Shown piece by piece: positions 6,492 to 6,913 of a stretch of 6,913 nucleotides of DNA. The first letter of the stretch is position 1. Every line of letters begins with the position of its first letter. The notes under the pieces were generated by a model, which was not told where the DNA came from, ran no database searches, and saw nothing but the letters and a program-made list of their open reading frames with translations. Source of the stretch: Promethearchaeota archaeon (GTDB lineage: Archaea; Asgardarchaeota; Lokiarchaeia; Sigyniarchaeales; SOKP01); assembly GCA_030615235.1 (NCBI GenBank), contig JAUWZR010000138.1, positions 1-6,913 of the forward strand, read 5' to 3'. The position numbers and the translations under genes are program-made.

Positions 6492-6913
6492 TTGAAAGTA
6501 TCATTAATTTTTCCAAAACCCCCAGAAACAGGTATATTTTGTGGGACAGTTAAAGAGGCTGAGAAGTATAACAAAGAGAAAATAGAATTTTATGGATTTC
6601 CACCTATGGGAATTTTATACCTCGGTTCCTATTTAAGTGTAAACAATTTTGATGTATCCCTACTTGATCAATTTGCCAGAGGATTATCGGTTGAGGACAC
6701 ACTAAAGTGGATAAAACACGAAGACCCTGATATTTTAGGTTTTTCGACAATAACAACTGCAGGAACTGGAAGAAGTTCTGCAGAAATTGCTAAAAGAGTA
6801 AAAGAAGAAATAAATCCAAATGTTAAGATTTTATTTGGGAATTATCATGCCACATTCAATGATACTAGAATATTAAATAAGTATTCATTTATTGATGCTT
6901 GCGTAAGAGGAGA
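6492..6913 (+). CDS. third cobalamin-binding radical SAM-type gene, N-terminal part only
   Basis: The frame runs 140 codons from TTG at 6492 to the window edge. An in-frame TAG at 6483-6485 rules out a start further upstream. The next in-frame ATG is at residue 39 and would remove the first beta strand, so TTG is the likely start. The visible part is a cobalamin-binding domain: VSLIFPKPPETG (3-14), PPMGILYLGSYL (37-48), VSLLDQFARG (55-64), PDILGFSTITTA (79-90), ILFGNYHATF (113-122) and ACVRGE at the edge, matching VIRGEGE and IIVRGEGE of the two relatives. DxHxxG is again absent from the visible part. A segment of about 20 residues (17-36, starting with C17) between the first strand and the first helix is longer than in the other two. 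The radical SAM part should lie just beyond the window; this is inferred from the family, since no CX3CX2C is visible yet. A weak AGGT (6479-6482) precedes the start by nine bases. Confidence 0.8.
   Translation, partial: MKVSLIFPKPPETGIFCGTVKEAEKYNKEKIEFYGFPPMGILYLGSYLSVNNFDVSLLDQFARGLSVEDTLKWIKHEDPDILGFSTITTAGTGRSSAEIAKRVKEEINPNVKILFGNYHATFNDTRILNKYSFIDACVRG

Overview
The window is very AT-rich (roughly 70% A+T) and looks archaeal. TATA-like boxes lie about 25-30 bases before several starts, leaders are short or absent, a GGTGAT-type Shine-Dalgarno site sits before one gene, one gene has a TTG start, and oligo-T tracts follow several stops. The triple zinc-ribbon protein and the small reverse-strand gene ending in PPTSDSRI resemble proteins I associate with Asgard archaea of the Lokiarchaeia type. 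That assignment rests on protein style and memory, not on a search.

Layout, left to right. A possible tail of an upstream gene (1-75) is followed by a family 2 glycosyltransferase (83-850) and a cobalamin-binding radical SAM gene (930-2385), all on the plus strand. The radical SAM gene is split by a one-base frame change in a run of nine A (1937-1945). Next comes a triple zinc-ribbon protein (2541-3026, plus). A small gene on the minus strand (3194-3676) is interrupted by one in-frame TGA. After an AT-rich gap come a NodB-type polysaccharide deacetylase (3964-4737, plus) and, convergent with it, a second, intact cobalamin-binding radical SAM gene (4787-6271, minus). Divergent from that, a third cobalamin-binding radical SAM gene starts with TTG at 6492 and runs off the window.

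Three B12-type radical SAM genes, a glycosyltransferase and a deacetylase within 7 kb suggest an accessory region for making or modifying cell-surface glycans or lipids. The genes lie in several transcription units, so a single pathway is an inference. The two most notable points are the two lesions: a homopolymer frameshift and an in-frame TGA where tryptophan seems expected. Each could be real decay, a sequencing error, or recoding. I see no tRNA, rRNA, CRISPR array or insertion sequence.
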